DNA of 64,000 nt from Desulfitobacterium_A sp034927245 (GCF_034927245.1 NZ_JAYFQK010000010.1:1-64000); one strand, 5' to 3'. Counted from the stretch's first letter, positions 33,123 through 42,248 are shown. The notes: a model not told the origin generated them from the sequence alone. Made by a program: numbers and translations.

Positions 33123-33862
33123 AATACAACATCAACGGAGCCGACCGCAAACGGCTGGTCTGTGCGATGGGCGATATTCTGGAGGTCAAGCCTAAGTACC
33201 TCGGCGCTCCGAGCTTCGCCTACGAAGTTGATTATTTCACGGTTGACAAAAACGGCACGGTCACGTTCGATGCCCGCGCTGACAGTGAGGAAATCGAGAA
33301 GCTTATCGACGCGCTTTCCGACAGGGGATTTGAAGCGGAAACACCAGAGTGCGCTGATTCGCTGGTTATTTCCTACCCGCGCGAGAACATTTCCGACGCG
33401 GCGCTTGAAAACCTGCGTCTACTGGTGTCAAGCAAGGAAACGCTCATTAAAAAGGCTTTGGGCGCGGATGACCTGCCCATTGAAGTAAGCGAGGACAAGG
33501 TCAGCTTTCCGTGGTTTACTGGTTGGCCGACGCCCGAAGAGGTCAGCGCCTACGCTCACTTCACCGGCAAGCTCCTCGGTATGGCGAAAACGCAGAAGCG
33601 CGTCACGGCAAAGGAAAAGGATGGCGACAACGACAAATACGCCTTCCGCTGTTTTCTCCTTCGGCTGGGCTTCATCGGCGACGAATATAAGGAGGCAAGA
33701 AAGATTCTCCTCCGTAACCTCACCGGCAGCAGTGCATTCAAAGTGCATGGTGACAAGAGCTTCTCACAGGACGACCTCGAAAAAGCGAAAGCGAATCCCG
33801 ATACCCGCGCCGAGATAAAGGCGATATTGGGCGGAGAGGACGGTGGCAGCGATGAAGAATAG
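33113..33862 (+). CDS. Phage protein of the 'virulence-related' type (249 aa)
   Basis: 249 residues. The N-terminal half alternates strands and helices (YFTVDKNGTVTFDARADSEE, IEKLIDALSDRGFEAETPE). The C-terminal half contains FPWFTGWPTPEEVSAYAHF and FRCFLLRLGFIGDEYKEAR, a pattern found in proteins loosely annotated as virulence-related in Clostridia prophages. No biochemical function is known to me. ATG 33113 overlaps the upstream stop. Confidence 0.7.
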   Translation: MEIKYNINGADRKRLVCAMGDILEVKPKYLGAPSFAYEVDYFTVDKNGTVTFDARADSEEIEKLIDALSDRGFEAETPECADSLVISYPRENISDAALENLRLLVSSKETLIKKALGADDLPIEVSEDKVSFPWFTGWPTPEEVSAYAHFTGKLLGMAKTQKRVTAKEKDGDNDKYAFRCFLLRLGFIGDEYKEARKILLRNLTGSSAFKVHGDKSFSQDDLEKAKANPDTRAEIKAILGGEDGGSDEE

Positions 33863-34088
33863 GTTTCCGTCGGGAAAGCTGGTGGAAAGCCTCCGCAAGC
33901 GATACCCGGTAGGCACTCGCGTCGAGCTGGTGCGGATGGACGATGTGCAAGCGCCCCCTGTCGGAACCCGTGGCACCGTAACCGGCGTGGACGATATCGG
34001 CTCGATAATGGTTGCATGGGACAACGGCAGCGGGCTTTTCGTGGCTTACGGCGAGGACGTTTGCAAGGTGGTGAGCGACGATGACTGA
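33852..34088 (+). CDS. DUF4314 protein (78 aa)
   Basis: YPVGTRVELVRMDDVQAPPV and GTVTGVDDIGSIMVAWDNGS give the SH3-like beta fold of DUF4314, usually found in phages. Its function is unknown. It overlaps genes on both sides, within a chain of overlapping small genes (33113-34564). Confidence 0.8.
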   Translation: MKNRFPSGKLVESLRKRYPVGTRVELVRMDDVQAPPVGTRGTVTGVDDIGSIMVAWDNGSGLFVAYGEDVCKVVSDDD

Positions 34089-34275
34089 AAAGGTCAAAAA
34101 GCAAATCCTCGCTGTACGTGGCACTGGGCTTACCAATATGCTTGATACCCGCATGGTGCAGCGTATTGCAAATGAACTCGGCTTCTATGAGCTGGTCTTG
34201 TACCTTGAGGAACACAGTGCCGAATACGCCCACTTCATCCTCACGGGAGAGGACGGTGGAACAGATGCGCGATGA
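34081..34275 (+). CDS. DUF5049 protein (64 aa)
   Basis: MTEKVKKQILAVRGTGLTNM and LGFYELVLYLEEHSAEYAHF match DUF5049, a small helical phage family of unknown role. It overlaps the DUF4314 stop by 8 nt and the following start by 11 nt. Confidence 0.8.
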   Translation: MTEKVKKQILAVRGTGLTNMLDTRMVQRIANELGFYELVLYLEEHSAEYAHFILTGEDGGTDAR

Positions 34276-34564
34276 TATTCTCGCGGAACTATTCTACGGA
34301 AACATCAACCCCGGCGACAAGCAGTTCAAACGCAAATCCGAATTCGGTAAAGTGTCCGATACCATTGGGAAAGCGGAGGAACGATTAAGGGAGCTTCTTG
34401 ATGATGAAGGTAAAGCGGTTCTTGATAAGCTTATCTCCGCCCAGATGACAATCAACGGTATAACAGCGAAGGAATACTTCATCGACGGATTCAGGATTGG
34501 CGCACGGATAGCGCTTGCGATTGGATATGACGACAGTGAGAACCTGCTTCCAATAATTGATTGA
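34265..34564 (+). CDS. DUF6809-like phage protein (99 aa)
   Basis: DDILAELFYGNINPGDKQFK, LRELLDDEGKAVLDKLISAQ and FIDGFRIGARIALAIG are typical of the small DUF6809 helical family that accompanies phage packaging genes. Its function is unknown. It is the last of the overlapping chain, and a stem with T-tract follows before the large terminase. Confidence 0.75.
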   Translation: MRDDILAELFYGNINPGDKQFKRKSEFGKVSDTIGKAEERLRELLDDEGKAVLDKLISAQMTINGITAKEYFIDGFRIGARIALAIGYDDSENLLPIID

Positions 34565-34631
34565 ATTATTAACCAAATAAGAGGACGCGCCGGGAACAAT
34601 CTCTGCGGAGGGAACGGCGTGTATCTCGTAC

Positions 34632-34680
34632 AAATAGATTTTGATGGCTTGCCGACGGCAGGTCTATTTTTATGCTTTTT
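34632..34680 (+). terminator. Hairpin with T-tract before the large terminase
   Basis: AAATAGA (34632-34638) pairs with TCTATTT (34663-34669), with an inner GCC/GGC helix, and runs into TTTATGCTTTTTT. The remainder of 34565-34698 shows only the ribosome site of the terminase. Confidence 0.55.
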
Positions 34681-34698
34681 TGGAAGGAGGCGGTGCGA

Positions 34699-36300
34699 TT
34701 GCGAAAACTGAAAAAGCATACGCCAACGAAGTTCAAAGCGTCTGATTCGGTCTATGACAAAAACGCCGCCGACTATGCTGTGTCCTTTATACAAGCGCTC
34801 AAGCACACAAAAGGCACATGGGCAGGTCAGCCCTTTGACCTTATCGACTGGCAGGAGCGCATCATCCGTGATGTCTTCGGGATACTCAAACCCAACGGCT
34901 ATCGGCAGTTCAATACAGCGTACATCGAAATACCAAAAAAGAACGGTAAGAGCGAGCTGGCAGCGGCAATCGCTCTGCTTCTCACCTGCGGTGACGGCGA
35001 AGAACGCGCCGAGGTTTACGGCTGCGCCGCCGACCGGCAACAGGCGTCCATTGTGTTTGAGGTCGCCAAGGATATGGTGACCATGTGTCCGGCGCTGGCG
35101 AAGCGGGTAAAAATCATGGCTACACAGAAGCGCTTGATTTATATCCCCACCGGCAGTTATTATCAGGTACTGTCGGCGGACGTGGCAAACAAACACGGCT
35201 TCAACACGCACGGCGTTATATTCGACGAGCTGCATACGCAGCCGAACAGAAAACTCTTCGATGTCATGACCAAAGGCAGCGGCGATGCGAGAATGCAGCC
35301 GCTGTATTTTCTTATCACTACTGCCGGAGACAACCAGAACAGCATCTGCTGGGAGGTGCATCAGAAAGCGAAGGACATCATTGAAGGGCGAAAAAAGGAT
35401 GCCACCTTCTATCCCGTTATTTACGGCGCGACGCAGGAAGACGACTGGACAGACCCAAAGGTGTGGAAGCGCGTCAATCCGTCGTTGGGGATCACTGTAG
35501 GTATAGACAAAGTGAAAGCCGCCTGTGAGAGCGCAAAGCAAAATCCGTCCGAAGAAAACAGCTTCCGACAGCTACGCCTGAACCAGTGGGTCAAACAGGC
35601 TGTACGCTGGATGCCAATGGATAAGTGGGATAAATGCGCATTTCCTGTGGACGAAAAGGCGCTTGAAGGTCGCGTCTGTTATGGCGGTCTTGACCTCTCG
35701 TCCTCTACCGACATCACAGCTTTTGTGCTTGTGTTCCCACCGGAAGATGAAGACGACAAGTATGCCATCCTGCCATTCTTCTGGATACCGGAGGACAACA
35801 TTGAACTGCGCGTCAAGCGCGACCATGTGTATTACGACCTGTGGGAGCGTCAGAGATTTCTGCAAACCACCGAGGGCAACGTGGTGCATTACGGCTTTAT
35901 AGAAGCCTTTATCAAGCAACTCGGCACAAAATACAACATCCGCGAGATTGCTTTCGACCGCTGGGGCGCTGTGCAGATGGTACAAAACCTTGAAGGTATG
36001 GGCTTTACGGTCGTTCCGTTCGGTCAGGGCTTCAAGGATATGTCCCCGCCAACAAAGGAATTGATGAAACTGACCTTGGAAGAAAAGCTCACACATGGCG
36101 GACACCCGGTGCTGCGCTGGATGATGGACAACATTTATATCCGCACTGATCCGGCGGGAAACATCAAGCCGGACAAGGAAAAATCCACAGAGAAAATCGA
36201 CGGCGCGGTCGCCACCATTATGGCGCTCGACCGGGCGATACGGTGCGGTAATGATACGGGCGAAAGCGTGTACGATACGCGCGGTTTGCTCGTTTTTTAA
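34699..36300 (+). CDS. terL: Phage terminase large subunit
   Basis: 533 residues. ATPase with a Walker A variant (IEIPKKNGKSELAA) and Walker B (GVIFDELHTQ), coupling motif ITTAGDN, and RNase H-like nuclease with acidic residues in YGGLDLSSSTDITAF and IAFDRWGAVQM. It cuts concatemeric DNA and pumps it into the capsid through the portal. TTG 34699 is chosen because GGAAGGAGG lies 8 nt ahead. GTG 34693 would be too close. Confidence 0.95.
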   Translation: MRKLKKHTPTKFKASDSVYDKNAADYAVSFIQALKHTKGTWAGQPFDLIDWQERIIRDVFGILKPNGYRQFNTAYIEIPKKNGKSELAAAIALLLTCGDGEERAEVYGCAADRQQASIVFEVAKDMVTMCPALAKRVKIMATQKRLIYIPTGSYYQVLSADVANKHGFNTHGVIFDELHTQPNRKLFDVMTKGSGDARMQPLYFLITTAGDNQNSICWEVHQKAKDIIEGRKKDATFYPVIYGATQEDDWTDPKVWKRVNPSLGITVGIDKVKAACESAKQNPSEENSFRQLRLNQWVKQAVRWMPMDKWDKCAFPVDEKALEGRVCYGGLDLSSSTDITAFVLVFPPEDEDDKYAILPFFWIPEDNIELRVKRDHVYYDLWERQRFLQTTEGNVVHYGFIEAFIKQLGTKYNIREIAFDRWGAVQMVQNLEGMGFTVVPFGQGFKDMSPPTKELMKLTLEEKLTHGGHPVLRWMMDNIYIRTDPAGNIKPDKEKSTEKIDGAVATIMALDRAIRCGNDTGESVYDTRGLLVF

Positions 36301-36316
36301 TTGGAGGTAAACGCCG

Positions 36317-37645
36317 ATGGGCATTTTATCAGGCATTTTCAAGCCCCGCGACAAGCCTAAAAACTTGGGCGGCGGGTACAGCTTTATGTGGGGCGGATCG
36401 TCCTCCGGTAAGGTTGTAAACGAGCATACCGCCATGCAAATGACGGCGGTCTACTCCTGTGTCCGCATCTTGGCGGAGGCAATCGCCGGTCTGCCGCTGT
36501 TCGTGTATAAATACGGCGACGACGGCAGCAAGGAAAAATATCTCGGCCATCCGTTATGGCACGTTCTGCACGATGAGCCGAACCCGGAAATGACGTCGTT
36601 TGTGTTCCGAGAAACCATGATGAATCATCTTCTGCTCTCCGGCAACGCCTACGCTCAGATTATTCGCAATGCCCGTGGTGAGGTCGTGGCACTCTATCCG
36701 CTTATGCCGAACCGAATGAAGGTGGACAGAGATTCGCAGGGACGGCTTTATTACCGTTATACAAAAAACAGCGACGATTCGCCGGAGGTCGGCAAAGCCG
36801 CGCAAAGCGACGTCATTCTTGCACCCAGTGATGTGCTGCACATCCTCGGTCTTGGCTATGACGGGCTGGTAGGCTATTCACCGATAGCGATGGCGAAAAA
36901 CGCCGTGGGGCTTGCCATCGCAGCCGAGGAATACGGCGCGAAGTTCTTCGCCAACGGTGCGGCACCGTCAGGTGTCCTCGAACACCCCGGCACGATAAAG
37001 GACCCGGAGCGCATACGGCAAAGCTGGCAGTCGACCTTCGGCGGCAGCGCAAACAGCAATAAAATCGCCGTGCTGGAGGAAGGTCTCAAATACACGCCGA
37101 TTGCCATCTCACCGGAACAAGCGCAGTTTTTGGAAACACGCAAGTTTCAGATAAACGAGATCGCTCGCATTTTCCGAGTGCCGCCGCATATGCTGGCCGA
37201 CCTCGAAAAAAGCAGCTTTTCCAACATTGAGCAGCAGTCGCTCGAATTCGTGAAATACACCCTCGACCCGTGGGTCGTGCGCTGGGAGCAGGCAATGAAC
37301 CGCTCGCTCCTCTTGGACAGCGAAAAGCGCGATATTTTCACTAAATTCAATGTGGACGGCCTGCTTCGCGGCGATTATGCCAGCAGAATGACTGGCTATG
37401 CGACAGCTCGGCAAAACGGCTGGATGTCCGCCAACGACATCCGCGAGCTTGAAAATCTCGATCGCATCCCCGCCGAAATGGGCGGCGATCTATACCTTAT
37501 AAATGGCGCGATGACCAAGCTGCAGGATGCCGGTGCTTTCGCAAATACGGCTTCACAACCTACTACAACCGAAACGGAGGAAAAATCAGATGGACAAAAC
37601 AAAACGGGCGGCAAACCCAAGCAAGTCCCCGGGCAGAGCAAGTAA
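36317..37645 (+). CDS. Portal protein, HK97 type
   Basis: 442 residues with the HK97 portal pattern: AVYSCVRILAEAIAGLPLFV, GNAYAQIIRNARGEVVALY and FRVPPHMLADLEKSSFSNIE. It forms the dodecameric channel at the capsid vertex. It ends in a low-complexity Gln/Asn/Lys tail that overlaps the protease start by 56 nt. ATG 36317 follows GGAGGT. Confidence 0.95.
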   Translation: MGILSGIFKPRDKPKNLGGGYSFMWGGSSSGKVVNEHTAMQMTAVYSCVRILAEAIAGLPLFVYKYGDDGSKEKYLGHPLWHVLHDEPNPEMTSFVFRETMMNHLLLSGNAYAQIIRNARGEVVALYPLMPNRMKVDRDSQGRLYYRYTKNSDDSPEVGKAAQSDVILAPSDVLHILGLGYDGLVGYSPIAMAKNAVGLAIAAEEYGAKFFANGAAPSGVLEHPGTIKDPERIRQSWQSTFGGSANSNKIAVLEEGLKYTPIAISPEQAQFLETRKFQINEIARIFRVPPHMLADLEKSSFSNIEQQSLEFVKYTLDPWVVRWEQAMNRSLLLDSEKRDIFTKFNVDGLLRGDYASRMTGYATARQNGWMSANDIRELENLDRIPAEMGGDLYLINGAMTKLQDAGAFANTASQPTTTETEEKSDGQNKTGGKPKQVPGQSK

Positions 37646-38384
37646 TAAACATTTCTGGAATTGGGACAAAGACGAGGAAAGCGCCACCGAAGGTGGCACA
37701 GGTGTCCGCACCCTTTACCTTGACGGCACCATTGCGGACGAAAGCTGGTGGGACGACGACATTACCCCTCGTATGTTCAAGGATGAACTGATGTCCGGCG
37801 ATGGCGACATCGTCGTGTGGATCAACTCGCCCGGCGGCGACTGCGTTGCGGCAAGTCAGATCTATACCATGCTCATGGACTACCCACACGATGTCACAAT
37901 CAAAATCGACGGTCTGGCGGCGTCGGCAGCGAGCGTTATCGCTATGGCTGGAACGCAGGTGCTCATGGCACCGACCTCGCTGCTCATGATTCACAATCCG
38001 CTGACTGTGGCTATCGGCGACACCGAGGAAATGCAGAAAGCCATCGCCATGCTGGACGAGGTCAAGGAGAGTATCATCAACGCCTACGAAATTAAGACCG
38101 GGCAGTCAAGAGCGAAAATCTCGCATCTCATGGACGGTGAAACGTGGATGAACGCAAACAAGGCTATCGAGATGGGCTTTGCGGACGGCATCTTGGAGGA
38201 CGCCAAGCGCGGCCATACCGATGATGTCGTCTTTGCTTTCAGCCGCAGGGCTGTTACTAACTCGCTCGTGAACAAGCTCATATCTAAACCCGCTCCGAAG
38301 TCGGAGCAAAAGAAGCAGGATGCGCCACAGGGCGTTTCCATCGATGCGGCTATGCAGAAACTGCAAGCCCGCAAATATATTTAA
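37590..38384 (+). CDS. ClpP-like head maturation protease
   Basis: 264 residues of the S14 family: INSPGGDCVAASQIYTML, catalytic Ser in GLAASAASVIAMAG, His in LLMIHNPL and a later Asp. It would cleave the N-terminal delta domain of the capsid protein during head maturation. ATG 37590 lies inside the portal gene behind CGGAGG. A Lys/Gln-rich tail extends beyond the protease fold. Confidence 0.93.
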   Translation: MDKTKRAANPSKSPGRASNKHFWNWDKDEESATEGGTGVRTLYLDGTIADESWWDDDITPRMFKDELMSGDGDIVVWINSPGGDCVAASQIYTMLMDYPHDVTIKIDGLAASAASVIAMAGTQVLMAPTSLLMIHNPLTVAIGDTEEMQKAIAMLDEVKESIINAYEIKTGQSRAKISHLMDGETWMNANKAIEMGFADGILEDAKRGHTDDVVFAFSRRAVTNSLVNKLISKPAPKSEQKKQDAPQGVSIDAAMQKLQARKYI

Positions 38385-38399
38385 CGGAGGAATTTGATT

Positions 38400-39581
38400 G
38401 TGAAAAAGGTACTCGAAATGCGTGAAAAGCGCGCAAAGGCGTGGGACGCTGCAAAGGCGTTTCTCGACGCAAGGGCAAAGGATGGCGTTCTTTCTCCCGA
38501 AGACAACACTACTTACGAGAATATGCTCGCGGATGTGGATGCAATGGCGCGTCAGATCGCCATTGAGGAAGACCGTGTGGCAAGAGACGCTGCAATGGCG
38601 CAGCCGACCAGCAAGCCGCTCACGGGCAAGCCCACCGATGGCAGCATGAAGCCCACCAGCACGAGGGCGTCTGCCGAGTATAAAGAGGATTTCGGTCGCA
38701 TCCTGCGCGGCAAGACCCTGCTTCACAATATCATGAGCGAGGGCGTCGATGCTGACGGCGGCTTCCTTGTGCCGGAGGAATTTGAGCATCAGATCGTAAC
38801 TGGGCTTGAAGCAGCGAATGTTATCCGCTCTATTGCCAAGACCATCACAACCTCGGCGGAGCGTAAAATCCCCATCGCGGCTACGCATTCCACTGCGCAG
38901 TGGACGCCTGAAAACTCCTCCTATACCGAAAGCAATCCGACCTTCGCACAGAAAACCATCGACGCGTTCAAGCTGACCGACCTTGTGAAGGTCAGTGTCG
39001 AGCTGCTGCAGGACTCCGTGTTCGACCTTGAAGATTATATTGCAAATGAGTTTGCCCGTGCGTTTGGTGTGTCCGAGGAAGAAGCGTTCTGCATCGGCAC
39101 CGGCAGCGGACAGCCTACGGGCATCTTCACCGCAAACGGCGGTACTGTGGGCGTAACGGCTGGCAGCGCGACTGCAATCACCGTGGACAACCTCATTGAC
39201 CTCATCTATGCACTGAAATCCCCGTATCGCAGAAACGCTGTGTTCCTCATGCGGGATGTGACAGTCTCTGCGCTGCGCAAGCTGAAGGACAACAACGGCG
39301 CATATCTCTGGCAGCCGAGCGTTCAGGCAGGACAGCCCGACCGTCTGCTCGGTTATCCGCTTTACACTTCTCCATATGCTCCCACTGTAGCGACAGGCGC
39401 TCTTCCTATTGCTTTCGGCGATTTCTCGAACTACTGGATTGCTGACCGCATGGGTCGCACCGTTCAGCGTCTGAACGAGCTCTATGCCGGAAACGGTCAG
39501 GTCGGATTCCTTGCCACCGAGCGCGTGGACGGCAAGGTTATTCTCGCAGAAGGAATACAGCTTCTTAAGATGAGCGCGTAA
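38400..39581 (+). CDS. Major capsid protein, HK97 fold
   Basis: 393 residues. The first about 110 are a charged helical scaffold-like delta domain (EMREKRAKAWDAAKAFLDAR) that the upstream protease would remove. The body has the HK97 fold markers (DGGFLVPEEFEHQIV, LVKVSVELLQDSVFDLEDYI, AFCIGTGSGQPTGIF). GTG 38400 is preferred over TTG 38394, since GGAGG is 9 nt before it. The position after portal and protease is classic. Confidence 0.95.
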   Translation: MKKVLEMREKRAKAWDAAKAFLDARAKDGVLSPEDNTTYENMLADVDAMARQIAIEEDRVARDAAMAQPTSKPLTGKPTDGSMKPTSTRASAEYKEDFGRILRGKTLLHNIMSEGVDADGGFLVPEEFEHQIVTGLEAANVIRSIAKTITTSAERKIPIAATHSTAQWTPENSSYTESNPTFAQKTIDAFKLTDLVKVSVELLQDSVFDLEDYIANEFARAFGVSEEEAFCIGTGSGQPTGIFTANGGTVGVTAGSATAITVDNLIDLIYALKSPYRRNAVFLMRDVTVSALRKLKDNNGAYLWQPSVQAGQPDRLLGYPLYTSPYAPTVATGALPIAFGDFSNYWIADRMGRTVQRLNELYAGNGQVGFLATERVDGKVILAEGIQLLKMSA

Positions 39582-39600
39582 GCGGAGGGAGGTAACGGTG

Positions 39601-39912
39601 ATGGCCACTCTGCTTGAGAAAGTGAAAGCAAATCTCATTTTGGAGCATTCGGCGGATGATGAACTCCTGCAGATGTTCATCACCGCCGCCACCAAATACG
39701 CCGAAAGCTATCAGCATTTGGCTGAAAATTATTACAGCACCAATACTATGCCACCGACTACCGAGCAAGCCGTCATCATGCTGTCGTCCCATTTCTATGA
39801 ATCCAGGGACGGCAGCACGGGCGGCTTTTTTGCCGACAATGTGCAGGCGGGACAGCAGGTTTGGGACACGGTCAATCTGCTTCTGCGGCTCGACCGGGAT
39901 TGGAAGGTGTGA
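39601..39912 (+). CDS. Head-tail connector, gp6-like
   Basis: 103 residues, mostly helical, with LLEKVKANLILEHSADDELL, FITAATKYAES and MLSSHFYESRDG. This is the pattern of HK97 gp6/SPP1 gp15-type adaptor proteins that sit below the portal. ATG 39601 has GGAGGTAACGGTG ahead. Confidence 0.85.
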   Translation: MATLLEKVKANLILEHSADDELLQMFITAATKYAESYQHLAENYYSTNTMPPTTEQAVIMLSSHFYESRDGSTGGFFADNVQAGQQVWDTVNLLLRLDRDWKV

Positions 39913-39914
39913 GC

Positions 39915-40247
39915 ATGAGTTTTGGTAAGATGAACACATTTATCGACCTCGTACAGAAGGTAACCGTCAAGGATTCAGAGGGCTTTTCCATCGAAACGGA
40001 TGAAATTATCGCGTCTGTCAGAGCGTACCGGGAGGGTCGGCACGGCACCGAAAAATGGGCTAACAGAGCCGCTTTCTCTGAAGCCACCGACCTTTTCTGT
40101 TTTCGCTGTATTCCCGGCGTTGTTGTCACGACCGCGATGATTGTGGTGAACGACGGGGCACACTTTGAAATTACCTCGGTCGAAGATGTGAAAGGTCGCA
40201 GGATGTACATTGAGGTGCTCGCCAAGGAGGTGAAGCCCAGTGGCTAA
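39915..40247 (+). CDS. Head closure protein, SPP1 gp16-like
   Basis: 110 residues, beta-rich: NTFIDLVQKVTVKDSEGFSI and VTTAMIVVNDGAHFEITSVE, typical of head-closure/stopper proteins. It starts 2 nt after the connector stop and overlaps the next gene by 8 nt. Confidence 0.8.
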   Translation: MSFGKMNTFIDLVQKVTVKDSEGFSIETDEIIASVRAYREGRHGTEKWANRAAFSEATDLFCFRCIPGVVVTTAMIVVNDGAHFEITSVEDVKGRRMYIEVLAKEVKPSG

Positions 40248-40689
40248 AGCGACTATTAAAATGCCGGAGGACTTCCTTCTGAAGCTTTCACGGCTCGGAG
40301 AGAAAACAGACGAAATTATCCCAAAGGTGCTGGAAGCAGGCGGCGAGGTTGTGGAAGCAAAAGTAAAGTCCAACCTGCAAGCTGTTATCGGCAGCGGCAC
40401 AAAGGAAGAAAGCCGTTCTACGGGCGAGCTGCTCTCGGCGCTCGGCGTTTCCTCCGCAAGACAGGATAAAGACGGGAATTTCAACGTAAAAGTAGGCTTT
40501 TCAGAACCTCGTTCCGACGCCCGGAGCCCGGATGGCAGCATAAGCAACGCCATGATTGCCGGTGTTCTCGAATACGGCAAAAGCGGACAGCCCCCGAAGC
40601 CCTTTCTGAAGCCCGCAAAATCGGCAAGCAAAAACGCCTGCGTTGACGCGATGATCGCGGCTTTCGAAAAGGAGGTCGAAAACATATGA
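40240..40689 (+). CDS. HK97 gp10-like head-tail joining protein
   Basis: 149 residues of the HK97-gp10 family: RLGEKTDEIIPKVLEAGGEV, then NFNVKVGFSEPRSD and VLEYGKSGQPPKPFLKPA. The GTG start at 40240 overlaps the closure protein. It joins head and tail tube. Confidence 0.88.
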   Translation: MAKATIKMPEDFLLKLSRLGEKTDEIIPKVLEAGGEVVEAKVKSNLQAVIGSGTKEESRSTGELLSALGVSSARQDKDGNFNVKVGFSEPRSDARSPDGSISNAMIAGVLEYGKSGQPPKPFLKPAKSASKNACVDAMIAAFEKEVENI

Positions 40690-41024
40690 GCCTGCTGGAA
40701 GAACTGAACACCCTCCTCTCGCCGCTTGTCCCCGTTGAGACAGGCGTTTTTTCAAAATCCGCCCCGGACAGATACGCTGTGATTACGCCGCTGGCAGATA
40801 CTTTTGAATTGTATTCCGACGACAGACCGCGACATGAAACACAGGAAGCGCGGCTGTCCCTTTTTGATAAGGGCAGCTACACAGCTATTAAAAACCAAAT
40901 TGTCCGCGCTCTGCTGAACGCGGATTTCACCATAACTGACCGCCGGTATATCGGACATGAGGACGATACCGGCTATCACCATTACGCCATCGATGTGGCG
41001 AAAAACTATGAACTGGAGGAATAA
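40686..41024 (+). CDS. Tail terminator/completion-like protein (112 aa)
   Basis: 112 residues. LLEELNTLLSPLVPVETGVF, RYAVITPLADTF and LSLFDKGSYTAIKNQIVRAL fit the small tail-terminator proteins found just before the major tail protein (gp17-like). Identification rests on position and general pattern. Overlaps the gp10-like gene by 4 nt. Confidence 0.7.
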   Translation: MSLLEELNTLLSPLVPVETGVFSKSAPDRYAVITPLADTFELYSDDRPRHETQEARLSLFDKGSYTAIKNQIVRALLNADFTITDRRYIGHEDDTGYHHYAIDVAKNYELEE

Positions 41025-41027
41025 CAA

Positions 41028-41630
41028 ATGGCTACTATCGGGCTTGATAAGCTGTTCTACTCTAAAATCACAGAGGCAACGGACGGCACCGAAACTTACG
41101 GTACTCCCATTTCACTCGCCAAGGCGATGAAAGCGGATTTGTCGGTCGAGCTTGCGGAAGCGACGCTTTACGCGGACGACGGACCCGCCGAGGTTGTAAA
41201 AGAATTCAAGAGCGGCACTCTCTCGCTGGGCATCGACGATATCGGCGTTACGGCCGCAGAGGACCTGACGGGCGCAAAGCTTGATGACAATCACGTCGTG
41301 GTGTCCGGCAGCGAGGACGGCGGTACTCCCGTCGCTGTAGGCTTCCGTGCAAAAAAGTCAAACGGAAAGTACCGCTATTTCTGGCTTTACAGAGTTAAAT
41401 TCGGCATTCCGGCGACCAACCTTACTACCAAGGGCGACAGCATCACCTTCTCCACTCCGACCATCGAAGGTACGGTCTTCCGCCGTAACAAGCTGGATGG
41501 GAACGGCAAACATCCATGGAAAGCCGAAGTGAATGAGGACGATACGAGCGTTCCGGCTTCCGTTATCACCGGCTGGTACACACAGGTCTACGAGCCTGTG
41601 TTCACAGCGCAGACCGGAGGTGAAGCCTAA
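41028..41630 (+). CDS. Major tail protein, phi13 type
   Basis: 200 residues beginning ATIGLDKLFYSKITE, followed by LAKAMKADLSVELAEATLYA and GTLSLGIDDIGVTAA, typical of phi13-family tail tube proteins. It forms the hexameric tube of the long non-contractile tail. It starts 3 nt after the preceding stop, and its stop overlaps the next start. Confidence 0.93.
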   Translation: MATIGLDKLFYSKITEATDGTETYGTPISLAKAMKADLSVELAEATLYADDGPAEVVKEFKSGTLSLGIDDIGVTAAEDLTGAKLDDNHVVVSGSEDGGTPVAVGFRAKKSNGKYRYFWLYRVKFGIPATNLTTKGDSITFSTPTIEGTVFRRNKLDGNGKHPWKAEVNEDDTSVPASVITGWYTQVYEPVFTAQTGGEA

Positions 41631-42016
41631 TGGCTGACGAAAGAAGCACGAAAATTACCATCGGCGGCGCGGAGTATGAGATGCTCCTCACCACAAAAGC
41701 GACGAAAGAAATCGCCGGGCGCTACGGCGGGCTTTCCAATCTCGGCGAAAAGCTGATGAAAAGCGAGAATTTCGAGATGGCTCTCGATGAAATCGTATGG
41801 CTCATCACGCTGCTCGCCAATCAGTCGGTACTGGTACACAATCTGCAAAATCCTGCAAAAAAGCGCGAGCTGCTCACGGAGGAAGCGGTCGAACTGCTCA
41901 CTTCGCCCTTTGAGCTTTCGGATTACAAAAATGCCATCATGGACGCGATGTATAAAGGCACGAAGCGCCATGTGGAAAGCGAGGACGAACCCTCAAAAAA
42001 CGCTCAGGTCGGGTAA
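41630..42016 (+). CDS. Tail assembly chaperone, short form (G-like)
   Basis: 128 residues: KITIGGAEYEMLLTTKATKE, IVWLITLLANQSVLVHN. It lies between tail tube and tape measure, the usual site of the paired chaperones. Its end carries an A AAA AAC heptamer in the correct frame, 15 nt before the stop. A fraction of ribosomes should thus shift -1 and continue into the 42001-42204 frame to make the longer GT product. Confidence 0.88.
   Translation: MADERSTKITIGGAEYEMLLTTKATKEIAGRYGGLSNLGEKLMKSENFEMALDEIVWLITLLANQSVLVHNLQNPAKKRELLTEEAVELLTSPFELSDYKNAIMDAMYKGTKRHVESEDEPSKNAQVG
41995..42001 (+). other. Programmed -1 frameshift site A AAA AAC
   Basis: Codons TCA AAA AAC of the chaperone frame present the classic X XXY YYZ heptamer. 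Slippage moves translation to CGC TCA GGT CGG GTA, which reads through the TAA at 42014-42016. Confidence 0.85.
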
Positions 42017-42204
42017 GCGATGAAGAGTTGTTTGCCCGACTGATTTTTTATGGAACGACCCTGCTCGGTCGGGCGGAGTCTGAAGTATGGCTGATGCCGA
42101 TCGGACACCTGCTCGACCAGTGGGAGGTATACAAGCAGTTTAACGGTTTGTCAAAGCCGAAACGCGAGTGTTACATCGACGAAATCATACCAAGCGGCGT
42201 ATAA
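42001..42204 (+). CDS. Tail assembly chaperone, T-like extension reached by frameshift
   Basis: A 67-codon open frame with no usable start of its own. It encodes RVSDEELFARLIFYGTTLLG, then VWLMPIGHLLDQWEVYKQFN and ends SGV. It is reached by -1 slippage at 41995-42001, giving a fusion of about 190 residues. In lambda-like phages the GT fusion binds the tape measure while G coats it. Confidence 0.8.
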   Translation, partial: RSGRVSDEELFARLIFYGTTLLGRAESEVWLMPIGHLLDQWEVYKQFNGLSKPKRECYIDEIIPSGV

Positions 42205-42207
42205 CGT

Positions 42208-42247
42208 ATATTTGTACGAACAAATTGTTATTTGTTCGTACAAATAT
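42208..42247. repeat. Perfect 18-bp inverted repeat upstream of the moron promoter
   Basis: ATATTTGTACGAACAAAT (42208-42225) and its exact complement (42230-42247) flank TGTT. It begins 4 nt after the chaperone stop and ends one base before the -35 box. It could end chaperone transcription, serve as an operator, or both. Confidence 0.75.
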
Positions 42248-42248
42248 A

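Noticed and set aside
38106..39695. A 529-codon open frame antisense to the capsid gene
   Set aside because: It overlies the well-identified major capsid and connector genes in full, has no ribosome site and no recognisable domain. It is a shadow produced by GC-rich codon use.
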